Assembly (NCBI RefSeq): GCF_023101165.1
Contig: NZ_CP078076.1
Span: forward strand, 3,509,920 to 3,573,919
Direction of reading: 5' to 3'
From: Microbacterium sufflavum
Lineage (GTDB): Bacteria; Actinomycetota; Actinomycetes; Actinomycetales; Microbacteriaceae
Length of the DNA: 64,000 nucleotides
Shown here one piece after another: positions 36,915 through 46,548 of the stretch. The position numbers and the translations under genes are program-made. A model generated the notes under the pieces. The model made no database searches. It was not told the origin of the DNA and was given only the letters and a program-made list of their open reading frames with translations. Every line of letters begins with the position of its first letter. Position 1 is the stretch's first letter.

Positions 36915-37121
36915 TCACTCGGTCGGGCTGCCGGTCCAGTTCTTGGAGCGGCGCGTGGCCGAACCGCGCTGCCGCATCGCGAAACCGAGGGCGAGCGAGA
37001 CCAGGATGATGCCGGCGCAGAAGGTGAGCGCGGCGGCGGTGTCGGGGAGCTCGTGCGCGATCCCCAGCAGCCAGAAGCCTCCGAGGAAGAGGATCATGAA
37101 GAACAAGAAGCTGAGGATCAC
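36915..37121 (-). CDS. Small two-helix membrane protein
   Basis: 68 residues starting with GTG at 37121, preceded by AGGAGA at an ideal distance. Hydrophobic segments are ILSFLFFMILFLGGFWLLGI (residues 2-21) and LTFCAGIILVSLALGFAM (about 32-49), followed by a basic tail (RQRGSATRRSKNW). I do not recognise a family. A TATCCT hexamer at 37149-37154 (minus strand) is a plausible -10 with a leadered transcript. Confidence 0.75.
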   Translation of the reverse strand: MILSFLFFMILFLGGFWLLGIAHELPDTAAALTFCAGIILVSLALGFAMRQRGSATRRSKNWTGSPTE

Positions 37122-37209
37122 GGGATCTCCTGTCGTCGGTGCCCTACCAGGATAGCCCGGCCCCGGGAAGGCCCTGTGCCGCGGTCTCCGGGCCTGGTGT
37201 GATCGTCGC

Positions 37210-37821
37210 ATGACCAGTACGCTCACCGCCCTCGCGATCTCCTGCACGCTCAAGCCGTCCCCCGCGGAGTCGAGTTCCGACCTCCTCGCGCGCCAGCTGC
37301 TCGACGCCCTGTCCGCGCACGACGTCTCCGGCGACATGGTGCGGGCCGTCGACTTCGACATCCGTCCCGGTGTCGAGAAGGACATGGGCGACGGCGACCA
37401 GTGGCCAGCCCTGCGTCGGCGCGTGCTGGCGGCGGACATCCTCGTGTTCGTGACGCCGACCTGGATGGGCCAGCACTCGAGCGTGGCGCAGCGCGTGCTC
37501 GAGCGGCTCGACGCCGAGCTGAGCGAGACCGACGACCAGGGCCGCCCGATCCTGTTCGACAAGGTCGCGATCGCCGGCGTGCTCGGGAACGAGGACGGCG
37601 CCCACCACATCTCGGCGATCCTGTTCCAGGCGCTCGACGACATCGGCTACACGATCCCCGCCCAGGCCTCGGTGTACTGGAACGGCGAGGCGATGCAGAC
37701 GGTCGATTACAAAGACCTCGAGGAGACCCCGGAGAAGGTGGCCTCGGCCATCCAGACGGCCGCGCGCAACGCGGCACACCTCGCACGGCAGCTGACCGCG
37801 CAGCCGTACCCGGCGTCCTGA
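37210..37821 (+). CDS. NADPH-dependent FMN reductase / flavodoxin-like protein
   Basis: 203 residues. The flavodoxin-like FMN loop near the N-terminus is AISCTLKPSPAESSSDLLA (residues 8-26), and the second FMN contact region is ILVFVTPTWMGQHSSVAQRVLERLD (partly quoted; residues 77-101). KVAIAGVLGNEDGAHHISAIL forms the third. It is similar to NAD(P)H quinone/FMN reductases of the WrbA/ArsH superfamily. The partner is not evident; it is transcribed alone and converges on the next gene. Confidence 0.87.
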   Translation: MTSTLTALAISCTLKPSPAESSSDLLARQLLDALSAHDVSGDMVRAVDFDIRPGVEKDMGDGDQWPALRRRVLAADILVFVTPTWMGQHSSVAQRVLERLDAELSETDDQGRPILFDKVAIAGVLGNEDGAHHISAILFQALDDIGYTIPAQASVYWNGEAMQTVDYKDLEETPEKVASAIQTAARNAAHLARQLTAQPYPAS

Positions 37822-37846
37822 CGCGAGGACGTCCGCCGCGGCGCCC

Positions 37847-39583
37847 TCACTCCGTGGCCGCGAGGCGCCGGCGCCAGTAGTCGATCTCCGCCTTCGACCG
37901 TGGATGGCTGAGGGGATCGACCGCGGCATCGGCGTCGTCGAGCCACGCCTGCGCGGAGAGCCGGTCCCCGGCCACGCACGACAGGGCGCCGAGCGCGATG
38001 CCGGGCGTGAACGGTCGGGTGCGCAGGTGGAGCGTCGTCTCGGTGTGGCCGGTCACCGGATCCCGCACGCCCTCCGCAGCCGGGATGCCCTCCCCTGTGG
38101 TGAGCACCGCCGCGAGCCGAGCCCGGTCGCCGCAGGCGCCCAGGAACGGCACGATGGCCGAGCGCACGCGGGCGGCCAGCCGCTCGAGGGTGTCCTCCTC
38201 CGCGAACCACGCGCTCTCCACGATCGACACATCGAGCTGGTAGGGCTTCACCCGCTGCGGGTCGCGGTGGATGGCGACGCCGTCCTCCGGATGCAGCGCC
38301 GGGAACAGCACGCCGTAGTGCACGCTCATGTGCAGGCCGCTGGAGAAGAAGTCGACGACCTCGACGCGATCCTCCACGGTCCGCCGCCACGTGCGCCCCG
38401 ACTTGCGGAAGCCGAATCCGCGCATCGTGCCGTCGACGTGGTCGCGCAACAGCCGATCGACCTCACCACGCAGCACCCGGGGGATCGGATTCGCCTTGGC
38501 CCGCACGGCCGCCGCTTTCTCCCGCTTCAGGTCGTCGTCGCGCGTCGCCGCTCGGGCCGTCGCCTCCGAGCCGAGCGCCGTTCCGATGCGCTTCACCAGA
38601 TCGCGGCGTGCGATGCTCTCCAGCAGCGCCTCGAGCTCTGCGGTGTCGGCGGGGGCCTCGCGCTGCACCAGACTGTCGATCGCCGCGGTCGCCACCCGCA
38701 GGGCGAGCGACTCGGTCTGCGGGGGTCGCGTGGCGGCGCCCTGGCGGGCGAGCGCGCCGAGCAGCGGCGCGGGCACGTCGTCCGAGGACAGCCAGCGCGC
38801 GGCGACGACGGCCGCGCGCACGAGATCCTCGTTCGACGGCGTGAAGAGGTGGCCGTCCGCGGCCACCCCGGTCTCGGCCGCGGCGCGTATCCACTCGCGC
38901 ACCAGACGGCGGCCGGCGTCGGACTGCACGTGCTGCCGCGCCTGGCGCTGCCAGGTCTGGGACGGCGCCTTGTGTCCGAGCGCGGCCAGGTGCCGCACGA
39001 TCGGTTCGATGTCATCCACGGGCAGCGCGCGGGCGAGTCGTCGTGCCCGCTCGGCCCACTCGTCCCCGTCGTCGACCACCGTGAGGTCGAGGACTCCCGA
39101 CGGCAGGAACGACGCCCGCAGGCGGCGCGCGACCTTGAGATCCTTGTCGACGCCGTAGCGCGAAGCGAACCGTCCGGACATCAGCCCGTCGAGGTGCTGC
39201 ACGCTGGCCTCGAGCGCCTCATACAGCTCGGCATCCCGATGCCCGGCGTCCATCGCCGTCTCGGCGCCGCGCAGCGCCGGGGCGCACACATAGCTCATGG
39301 CATCGATGGCGAGCGCGGCGCGCAGGGCGAACGCCGCGGTCTCCGCGTCCCAGGGCAGCTTCTTGCGCGGGAGGGAGCGGATGAGATCGTCTTCGGCCGA
39401 TCGATGCCGCCACCCGTTCACGAGCTGCGGGCTGACGTCCATGATCAGCAGCAGCGCGACGAGCTGGAGGCGCGGTGTCGACGCTCTCCCGGCGAAGGCC
39501 TCCGCCCAGTCGGTGTCCGACGACACGGGACGACCGAGGGCCTCCCCCAGCTCACGGCGCAGTGCCTCGCGGGTCAGTGCCAC
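37847..39583 (-). CDS. Hypothetical protein with C-terminal DUF4304-like domain
   Basis: 578 residues starting with GTG at 39583. The N-terminal 350 residues are helical and charged, with no recognised domain. From about residue 360, RDHVDGTMRGFGFRKSGRTWRR with VEVVDFFSSGLHMSVHYGVLFP resembles DUF4304, whose function is unknown. The C-terminus (ALSCVAGDRLSAQAWLDDADAA, then SKAEIDYWRRRLAAT) resembles the tail of the same family. It lies 18 bp downstream of the DUF7882 gene and could share its transcript. Confidence 0.7.
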   Translation of the reverse strand: MALTREALRRELGEALGRPVSSDTDWAEAFAGRASTPRLQLVALLLIMDVSPQLVNGWRHRSAEDDLIRSLPRKKLPWDAETAAFALRAALAIDAMSYVCAPALRGAETAMDAGHRDAELYEALEASVQHLDGLMSGRFASRYGVDKDLKVARRLRASFLPSGVLDLTVVDDGDEWAERARRLARALPVDDIEPIVRHLAALGHKAPSQTWQRQARQHVQSDAGRRLVREWIRAAAETGVAADGHLFTPSNEDLVRAAVVAARWLSSDDVPAPLLGALARQGAATRPPQTESLALRVATAAIDSLVQREAPADTAELEALLESIARRDLVKRIGTALGSEATARAATRDDDLKREKAAAVRAKANPIPRVLRGEVDRLLRDHVDGTMRGFGFRKSGRTWRRTVEDRVEVVDFFSSGLHMSVHYGVLFPALHPEDGVAIHRDPQRVKPYQLDVSIVESAWFAEEDTLERLAARVRSAIVPFLGACGDRARLAAVLTTGEGIPAAEGVRDPVTGHTETTLHLRTRPFTPGIALGALSCVAGDRLSAQAWLDDADAAVDPLSHPRSKAEIDYWRRRLAATE

Positions 39584-39601
39584 GCCGGCACCGCCGAGCG
39601 C

Positions 39602-39913
39602 TTACTCGGCGGGACCATCGATGACTTCGTCGACCAGGCTGATACCTCCGGACGAGCTCGCCTCGACCATCAGCGCCTGGATCCACTTCACGTTGAGCTG
39701 CGGGGTCTCCGGCTCCTCGAACGTGAACCGGAGCGGGATGGACGGGTGCAGCCAGATGGTCGAGCGGCCGGGGGTGTCGCCCTCCGGGTGACGCCAGGAG
39801 AGCGTGAAGCTCTCGTTGCGGCGGAGCTTGGTCGCGATCGCGACCTTGAGGTGTGCGAGGGCGCGGTCCTCGATCTGGATCTCGCTGCCGCTCCCGTACT
39901 GCATGGTTCCCAT
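39602..39913 (-). CDS. DUF7882 family small protein (often mislabelled ATP-dependent DNA ligase)
   Basis: 103 residues: MGTMQYGSGSEIQIEDRALAHL at the N-terminus (22 residues, split here as MGTMQYGSGS and EIQIEDRALAHL), RRNESFTLSWRH, STIWLHPSIPLRFTFEEPE and LNVKWIQALMVEASSSGGISL. This matches a small protein family widespread in Microbacteriaceae. It has no nucleotidyltransferase motifs, so the ligase label is unfounded. A TACAGT hexamer lies 6 nt before the ATG. Confidence 0.8.
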   Translation of the reverse strand: MGTMQYGSGSEIQIEDRALAHLKVAIATKLRRNESFTLSWRHPEGDTPGRSTIWLHPSIPLRFTFEEPETPQLNVKWIQALMVEASSSGGISLVDEVIDGPAE

Positions 39914-39919
39914 GCCACG

Positions 39920-39925
39920 ACTGTA
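39920..39925 (-). promoter_or_regulatory. -10 hexamer TACAGT, leaderless promoter for the DUF7882 gene
   Basis: TACAGT is followed by CGTGGC and the ATG at 39913 on the minus strand. Confidence 0.5.
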
Positions 39926-40021
39926 GCGGGCGACTCTCCCGCATGCGAAGGCCGTGCTGCGCTCGCGGGAGGAGGACTCGTCCGGGGCTGTCAAGGCCCT
40001 GGGCCCGGCGCGGTGCGGGTG

Positions 40022-40027
40022 TAGGTT
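40022..40027 (+). promoter_or_regulatory. -10 hexamer TAGGTT, leaderless promoter for the membrane protein at 40034
   Basis: TAGGTT is followed by ccgcgc and the ATG at 40034. Confidence 0.5.
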
Positions 40028-40033
40028 CCGCGC

Positions 40034-41038
40034 ATGGAGACGATCAGAGTGGGTCTCGTCGCGGATCCGGCGTCGCCCACCGCCGTTGCGCGCCGGATGA
40101 CCGGCCTCACTCCACCGCTCGCCGCCGAGGCCGACGGATGGATCGTCGAGCTCGTCAGCGAGCCGTTCACCCTCGGGTCGGAGGATGTCGACGTCGCTCT
40201 GGAGCGACTCCGCTCGCACGCCGATCAGCACGGGTGGGACCTCGTCATCGGCGTCACCGAGCTTCCGCTCCGCGACGACGACGGCCGCTATCTCCTGGCA
40301 GCGGTCCACCCTCGACGGCGCTCCGCCGTCCTGTCGCTTCCCGCACTGGGAGGGTTCCGGGTGCAGCGCCGCGCACGACACGCGGTTCGGGGCCTCGTGG
40401 ACGGGATGGCTGAACCCGTCTCGCCGGAAGAGCAGCGCCTGCCGCTCCCCCGGCTCAGCGCCCGGGGGCGTGTGCTCCTGGGCATGGTGCTGGCCAACCG
40501 CCCGTGGCGGCTCGCCGCGGGTCTCAAATCGGCGCTCGTCGCCGCCCTCGCCACCGGCGCGGTGGCGACCATCGAGCCGACCGTGTGGTCTCTCGCCCTC
40601 TCGCTGTCGCCCTGGCGCCTGGTGGCGGCGACGGTGGCCTCGATCGCGATCATCATCGCCTGGATCGTGATCGACGGCAGGCTGTGGGACCGACCCGACG
40701 ACGACTCGCCCGCGGCGCGGGAGCGATCCCGTCTCTACAACACCTCGACGCTGCTGACCCTCACCGTCGGGATCGTCATCTGCTATCTGACGCTCTACGT
40801 CGTGAACCTGGCGTGGGCGCTGTTCGTCCTCGACCCCGCGGTCATGAGTGAAGACCTCGGGCGGTCCGTCGAGTTCGGCGATCTGTTCGTGCTCACCTGG
40901 TTCGTCGCGTCGGCGGCGACTGTCGGCGGGGCGTTGGGCACCGGCCTGGAGTCCGACGAGGCGATCCGGGCCGCCACGTACTCCAAGCGCGAGGAGGAGC
41001 GCCGCGCCCGGTTGGCCGACGAGCGCGACGCCCGGTGA
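40034..41038 (+). CDS. Hypothetical membrane protein, four or five helices
   Basis: 334 residues. A soluble N-terminal domain of about 150 residues (METIRVGLVADPASPTAVARR split as METIRVGLVADP and ASPTAVARR; WDLVIGVTELPLRDDDGRYLL) precedes hydrophobic segments around LVAALATGAVATI, LVAATVASIAIIIAWIVI, LLTLTVGIVICYLTLYVV and LFVLTWFVASAATVGGALG. The C-terminus is a short charged tail (KREEERRARLADER). I do not recognise a characterised family; similar proteins are known only as actinobacterial hypotheticals. Confidence 0.75.
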   Translation: METIRVGLVADPASPTAVARRMTGLTPPLAAEADGWIVELVSEPFTLGSEDVDVALERLRSHADQHGWDLVIGVTELPLRDDDGRYLLAAVHPRRRSAVLSLPALGGFRVQRRARHAVRGLVDGMAEPVSPEEQRLPLPRLSARGRVLLGMVLANRPWRLAAGLKSALVAALATGAVATIEPTVWSLALSLSPWRLVAATVASIAIIIAWIVIDGRLWDRPDDDSPAARERSRLYNTSTLLTLTVGIVICYLTLYVVNLAWALFVLDPAVMSEDLGRSVEFGDLFVLTWFVASAATVGGALGTGLESDEAIRAATYSKREEERRARLADERDAR

Positions 41039-41066
41039 CGACTGCCGGGTGCACGTCCACGCGGAA

Positions 41067-41106
41067 GGGCCCCGCCACCTGCTCATGGTGAGCGGGTCGC
41101 GGGGCC
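41067..41106. terminator. Candidate hairpin between the membrane protein and nrdF
   Basis: gggccccgc at 41067-41075 can pair with gcggggcc at 41099-41106 around a long imperfect loop. It lies between convergent genes. Support is modest because the loop is 23 bases and no U tract follows. Confidence 0.35.
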
Positions 41107-41134
41107 TATCGATCGTCGACGTCGGCCGGGGGAC

Positions 41135-42145
<1,011 letters not shown>

Positions 42146-44290
42146 TCAGAGCATGCAGGAGACGCACTCGGTCATGTCGGTGCCCTCGAGTGCCAGCTGA
42201 CGCAGGCGGATGTAGTAGATCGTCTTGATGCCCTTGCGCCACGCGTAGATCTGCGCCTTGTTGATGTCGCGCGTGGTGGCGGTGTCCTTGAAGAACAGCG
42301 TCAGCGACAGGCCCTGGTCGACGTGCTGCGTGGCCGCGGCGTACGTGTCGATGACCTTCTCGTAGCCGATCTCGTACGCGTCCTGGTAGTACTCCAGGTT
42401 GTCGTTCGTCATGAACGCCGCCGGGTAGTACACGCGACCGAGCTTGCCCTCCTTGCGGATCTCGATCTTCGACGCGATCGGGTGGATCGACGACGTGGAG
42501 TTGTTGATGTAGGAGATCGATCCCGTGGGCGGCACGGCCTGCAGGTTCTGGTTGTAGATGCCGTGCTCCTGGATCGACGCCTTCAGCGCGGCCCAGTCGT
42601 CCTGCGTGGGGATGTGCTTGCCGGCGAAGAGCTCCTTCACCTTCTCGGTCTCGGGGACCCAGGCGCGCTCGATGTACTTGTCGAAGAACTCCCCCGACGC
42701 GTAGGTCGAGTCCTCGAACCCGTCGAACGTGGTGCCGCGCTCGATGGCGAGGTTGTTCGACGCGCGCAGCGCGTGGAACAGCACCGTGTAGAAGTAGATG
42801 TTCGTGAAGTCGATGCCCTCCTCCGAACCGTAGAACACGTGCTCGCGGGCGAGGTACCCGTGCAGGTTCATCTGGCCGAGGCCGATCGCGTGGGAGCGGT
42901 CGTTGCCGTCTTCGATCGAGCGCACCGAGCCGATGTGACTCTGGTCGCTGACCGCGGTGAGCGCGCGGATCGCGGTCTCGACCGTCTGGCCGAGGTCGTC
43001 GGCGTCCATCGACAGCGCGATGTTCATCGAGCCGAGGTTGCACGAGATGTCCTTGCCGATGCTGTCGTACGACAGGTCGTCGTTGTACGTGGTCGGCGTG
43101 TTCACCTGCAGGATCTCGCTGCAGAGGTTGGACATGTTGATGCGCCCCTTGATGGGGTTGGCCTTGTTGACCGTGTCCTCGAACATGACGTACGGGTAGC
43201 CGGACTCGAACTGGATCTCGGCGACGGTCTGGAAGAACTCGCGGGCGTTGATCTTCGTCTTCTTGATGCGCGGGTCGTCGACCATCTCGCGGTACTTCTC
43301 GGTGACCGAGATGTCGCCGAACGGCACGCCGTAGACCTTCTCGACGTCGTACGGCGAGAACAGGTACATGTCCTCGTCGTTCTTGGCGAGCTCGAACGTG
43401 ATGTCGGGCACGACCACGCCGAGCGACAGCGTCTTGATGCGGATCTTCTCGTCGGCGTTCTCGCGCTTGGTGTCGAGGAACCGCATGATGTCGGGGTGGT
43501 GCGCGTTGAGGTACACCGCGCCGGCGCCCTGACGCGCGCCGAGCTGGTTGGCGTAGCTGAAGCTGTCTTCGAGCAGCTTCATGACGGGGATGATGCCGGA
43601 CGACTGGTTCTCGATCTGCTTGATCGGCGCACCGGCCTCGCGAATGTTCGACAGGAGCAGGGCGACGCCGCCGCCGCGCTTGGACAGCTGCAGCGCGGAG
43701 TTGATGCCGCGGGCGATCGACTCCATGTTGTCTTCGATGCGCAGCAGGAAGCAGCTGACGAGTTCGCCGCGCTGCGCCTTGCCCGCGTTGAGGAACGTGG
43801 GGGTGGCCGGCTGGAAGCGACCGGAGATGATCTCCTCGACCAGGTTGACCGCGAGCTTCTCGTCGCCGTCGGCCAGGGCGAGGGCCGTCATCACGACGCG
43901 GTCCTCGAAGCGCTCCAGGTAGCGCTTGCCGTCGAACGTCTTGAGCGTGTAGCTCGTGTAGTACTTGAACGCGCCGAGGAACGTCTCGAAGCGGAACTTC
44001 TTGGAGTAGGCCAGGTCGTTGAGCTTCTGCACGAAGTCGAACGAGTACTTCTCGATGACCGCGCCCTCGTAGTACTCCTTCTCCACGAGGTAGTCCAGGC
44101 GCTCACGGAGCGAGTGGAAGAAGACGGTGTTCTGGTTCACGTGCTGCAGGAAGTACTCCCGCGCGGCGCGCTTGTCGGCGTCGAACTGGATCTTGCCGTT
44201 CGCGTCGTACAGGTTGAGCATCGCGTTGAGGGCGTGATAGTCGAGCCCCTCGTATGCGGGGTTCACCTTGAAGGCCACCGTCTCGGTCAC
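42146..44290 (-). CDS. nrdE: Ribonucleotide reductase class Ib alpha subunit
   Basis: 714 residues from the GTG at 44290, whose codon overlaps the nrdI stop as GTGA. Catalytic features are [19 protein letters not shown] (first active-site Cys), the [11 protein letters not shown] triad (N-x-C-x-E type) and the C-terminal redox pair in TECVSCML. An upstream in-frame start would extend into nrdI and is less likely. It reduces ribonucleoside diphosphates, using electrons from NrdH and the radical from NrdF. Confidence 0.97.
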   Translation of the reverse strand: MTETVAFKVNPAYEGLDYHALNAMLNLYDANGKIQFDADKRAAREYFLQHVNQNTVFFHSLRERLDYLVEKEYYEGAVIEKYSFDFVQKLNDLAYSKKFRFETFLGAFKYYTSYTLKTFDGKRYLERFEDRVVMTALALADGDEKLAVNLVEEIISGRFQPATPTFLNAGKAQRGELVSCFLLRIEDNMESIARGINSALQLSKRGGGVALLLSNIREAGAPIKQIENQSSGIIPVMKLLEDSFSYANQLGARQGAGAVYLNAHHPDIMRFLDTKRENADEKIRIKTLSLGVVVPDITFELAKNDEDMYLFSPYDVEKVYGVPFGDISVTEKYREMVDDPRIKKTKINAREFFQTVAEIQFESGYPYVMFEDTVNKANPIKGRINMSNLCSEILQVNTPTTYNDDLSYDSIGKDISCNLGSMNIALSMDADDLGQTVETAIRALTAVSDQSHIGSVRSIEDGNDRSHAIGLGQMNLHGYLAREHVFYGSEEGIDFTNIYFYTVLFHALRASNNLAIERGTTFDGFEDSTYASGEFFDKYIERAWVPETEKVKELFAGKHIPTQDDWAALKASIQEHGIYNQNLQAVPPTGSISYINNSTSSIHPIASKIEIRKEGKLGRVYYPAAFMTNDNLEYYQDAYEIGYEKVIDTYAAATQHVDQGLSLTLFFKDTATTRDINKAQIYAWRKGIKTIYYIRLRQLALEGTDMTECVSCML

Positions 44291-44721
44291 TGAAGTTCCC
44301 ACCGTCGTTCCAATCCGTCGCTCACGCGATCCACGTCGTCCTGTGTGCCGAAGATCTCGAGCCGATACAAGTGAGGCACGTGGCACTTGCGGCTGATGAT
44401 GTCGCCGGCGAGGCAGAACGCGTCGCCGAAGTTGGTGTTGCCCGCGGAGATCACTCCGCGGATGTGGCGCCGATTGCGCTCGTCGTTGAGGAACCGGATC
44501 ACCTGTTTGGGCACCGCGCCCTTCTCGACGCCGCGCCCCGCACCCCCACCGTAAGTGGGGGTGACCAGCACGAAGGGCTCGTCGACGACGAGGTCTTCGT
44601 CCGTGCGGTGAAGGGGGATGCGTCGGGCGGGGAACCCGAGTTTCTCGATGAAGCGCGCGGTGTTACCCGACACGCTCGAGAAGTAGACCAGGAGCGGCGC
44701 TGCGGTCGCGACGGCGCTCAT
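44287..44721 (-). CDS. nrdI: Flavodoxin-like NrdI, class Ib ribonucleotide reductase activator
   Basis: 144 residues. The FMN loop is [19 protein letters not shown] (residues 11-29), followed by [21 protein letters not shown] (split as [12 protein letters not shown] and VEKGAVPKQ) and [17 protein letters not shown], all typical of NrdI. It supplies oxidant to assemble the dimanganese tyrosyl cofactor of NrdF. It lies 6 bp after nrdH and overlaps nrdE by 4 nt. Confidence 0.96.
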   Translation of the reverse strand: MSAVATAAPLLVYFSSVSGNTARFIEKLGFPARRIPLHRTDEDLVVDEPFVLVTPTYGGGAGRGVEKGAVPKQVIRFLNDERNRRHIRGVISAGNTNFGDAFCLAGDIISRKCHVPHLYRLEIFGTQDDVDRVSDGLERRWELQ

Positions 44722-44727
44722 GGCCGA

Positions 44728-44961
44728 TCACGCCAGGCGGGAGGCGAGCTCGTCGATCTTGTCGGGACGGAAGCCCGACCAGTGGTCCTCGTCGGTGACG
44801 ACGACCGGCGCCTGCATGTAGCCGAGCGCCTTGACCTGCTCCAGGGCCGTCGGGTCCTCCGACAGGTCGTGGATCTCGTACTCGATGCCCTTGGCGTCGA
44901 GGGCGCGGTAGGTGGCGTTGCACTGAACGCAGGAAGGCTTGGTGTAGACCGTGATCGACAT
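44728..44961 (-). CDS. nrdH: Glutaredoxin-like NrdH redoxin
   Basis: 77 residues. The redox motif is C11-V-Q-C14 (YTKPSCVQCN) and the NrdH signature SGFRPDKIDEL is near the C-terminus. It reduces NrdE, itself recharged by thioredoxin reductase. The ATG has GAGGGGAA upstream, a clear Shine-Dalgarno. It is the first gene of the nrdHIEF operon. Confidence 0.96.
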   Translation of the reverse strand: MSITVYTKPSCVQCNATYRALDAKGIEYEIHDLSEDPTALEQVKALGYMQAPVVVTDEDHWSGFRPDKIDELASRLA

Positions 44962-45013
44962 CTGATTCCCCTCGAATCTCTGGTTTCTCCGGCAGGCCCC
45001 CGCCGGGATCTCA

Positions 45014-45061
45014 ATACTACATATGGGTGCGGACATTCGGAGTGACCACAAGGGGTAGTAG
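45014..45061 (-). promoter_or_regulatory. Pair of candidate NrdR boxes upstream of nrdH
   Basis: The 16-mers at 45014-45029 (atactacatatgggtg) and 45046-45061 (ccacaaggggtagtag) resemble the NrdR consensus ACACTATATNTAGTGT at about 10 and 8 positions. They are spaced 32 bp start to start, the two-box spacing typical of NrdR control. The first is 53 bp before the nrdH ATG. The match is partial, so NrdR repression is inferred mainly from position. Confidence 0.45.
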
Positions 45062-45075
45062 TTACATCCGTGTAG

Positions 45076-45252
45076 TTTTTCCACCGCTCTCCACTGATAC
45101 AACACAGGTTCTCCACCGTTTCTTCCACAGGCGGAGGTGCGCTCGCCGCCCTCCCGAACCGCGTGAAATCGCGGCTGGGAAGACGCTGGGAGAGATCCAT
45201 CCACAGGGGGCACCGTACGCCGGGCCTCGGACATCCGAATGCCTGTGGAATT
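45076..45252. other. Intergenic region with a cluster of DnaA-box-like TCCAC elements
   Basis: The 378-bp gap between nrdH and the MFS gene has no ORF of note. It contains TCTTCCACA (45121-45129) and CCATCCACA (45197-45205), each 7 of 9 to TTATCCACA, and TGTGGAATT (45244-45252, complement AATTCCACA). Further TCCAC cores lie at about 45080, 45090 and 45112. Around 45010-45130 the DNA is AT-richer than its surroundings. Confidence 0.35.
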
Positions 45253-45327
45253 CGCTCTTCGGCGTGTCGCGGGCGTGTCGCGGCGTGTCGTCCCCGACGC
45301 CGTCTCCGCAGCCCCCTCGCGGGCCGG

Positions 45328-45333
45328 TACCGT
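45328..45333 (+). promoter_or_regulatory. -10 hexamer TACCGT, leaderless promoter for the MFS gene
   Basis: TACCGT is followed by tgtcgg and GTG at 45340, fixing the start of the transporter. Confidence 0.5.
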
Positions 45334-45339
45334 TGTCGG

Positions 45340-46548
45340 GTGGCGGGCTATCGGGATCTCCTTCGCACGCCGGGAGTCGGGCGCATGATCGCCGCCCAGC
45401 TCACCGCGCGGTTCCCCAACGGGATGATGTCTTTGGCGATCCTGCTGCACGTCGAACAGCAGACCGGCTCCTACGGATCGGCCGGTCTCGTGCTCGCCGC
45501 GACCAGCGTCGGGCAGGCCGTCGCCGGGCCGATCACCAGCCGCTGGATGGGCGCGTGGGGCATGCGTCGCGTGCTCACCCTCACCCTGACGGTGTGCGTA
45601 CTCGCCGTGCTCGGCCTGGCCGTCCTCCCGCTCTCGGTGCCGGGATACATGGCGCTCGGCATGGTCGCCGGGCTCTCCACCCCTCCCGTGCAGGCCGCTG
45701 TGCGCACGATCTACCCCAAGCTCGTCAACGCCGGTCAGCTCACCCCGCTCTTCTCGCTCGACGCCTCGCTGCAGGAGATCATCTGGGTGCTCGCCCCCGT
45801 CGTCATCACCCTGGTCTCCACCCAGATCGGCACGACCGAAGGGCTGCTGCTGGTCGCGATCGTGCTCGTGGGCGGCGGCGCGTGGTTCATCCTCTCCCCC
45901 GAGGTGGGGCGCGTGCGCATCCCGCGCAGCCGCAACGCGCTCGGCACGGTCGTGCTCAAGCCCCCCGTGCTGCTGGCCACCGTGATCGGCTTCCTCCTGA
46001 TCGGCGCCTGCTCGGCCGTGGAGGTCGGCGTCGTCGCGACATTCGAGCACGGCAGCCTCGCGGCGGGCCTCATCCTCGCGGTGTTCTCGGCGGGCAGCCT
46101 GGCCGGAGGCCTCGCGTTCGGCCACATCCCGATCGGCCCGTGGGCCATGGCCCGACGGCTCCTCATCGTCACGGTCGGGCTCGCGCTCACCATGGTCATG
46201 CTCAACGTCTTCTGGCTCGGGGGCACCCTGATCCTGGCGGGCATCGGCATCGCCCCCGCGCTCGCGGTCCTGTTCGCCATCACGACCGCGAGCGTCAAGT
46301 TCAGCGAGACAGCGGAGGCCTTCGGCTGGGCGGGAACCGGGCAGCTGATCGGCGCCGCCGCGGGGTCCGCCGTCGCGGGCTTCCTCGTCGACGTCGGCGA
46401 CTGGCGCGGCGCCTACCTCGCCGCCACGATCTTCGCCGGCGTCGGCCTCCTGGTCTCCATCGTCTTCGTCCGCGCCTTCCCCGACCTGCGTCACCGCGAC
46501 GCGAGCCCGCATCCCGACACCGAACCCCTGGCGGTCACCCCCTCATGA
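45340..46548 (+). CDS. MFS transporter
   Basis: 402 residues, 12 predicted membrane helices. The start is the GTG at 45340, set by the leaderless promoter; the frame is open further upstream but without membrane character. MFS features include ARFPNGMMSLAILLHVEQQT, the loop SRWMGAWGMRRVLTLTLTV after helix 2, and an equivalent after helix 8. It resembles drug/sugar efflux-type permeases annotated only generically. It overlaps the kinase gene by ATGA (46545-46548), so substrate transport or export may relate to the kinase's substrate. Confidence 0.9.
   Translation: MAGYRDLLRTPGVGRMIAAQLTARFPNGMMSLAILLHVEQQTGSYGSAGLVLAATSVGQAVAGPITSRWMGAWGMRRVLTLTLTVCVLAVLGLAVLPLSVPGYMALGMVAGLSTPPVQAAVRTIYPKLVNAGQLTPLFSLDASLQEIIWVLAPVVITLVSTQIGTTEGLLLVAIVLVGGGAWFILSPEVGRVRIPRSRNALGTVVLKPPVLLATVIGFLLIGACSAVEVGVVATFEHGSLAAGLILAVFSAGSLAGGLAFGHIPIGPWAMARRLLIVTVGLALTMVMLNVFWLGGTLILAGIGIAPALAVLFAITTASVKFSETAEAFGWAGTGQLIGAAAGSAVAGFLVDVGDWRGAYLAATIFAGVGLLVSIVFVRAFPDLRHRDASPHPDTEPLAVTPS

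Noticed and set aside
39602..39913. ATP-dependent DNA ligase, the label often given to this small protein
   Set aside because: Only 103 residues and no ligase KxDG or nucleotidyltransferase motifs.
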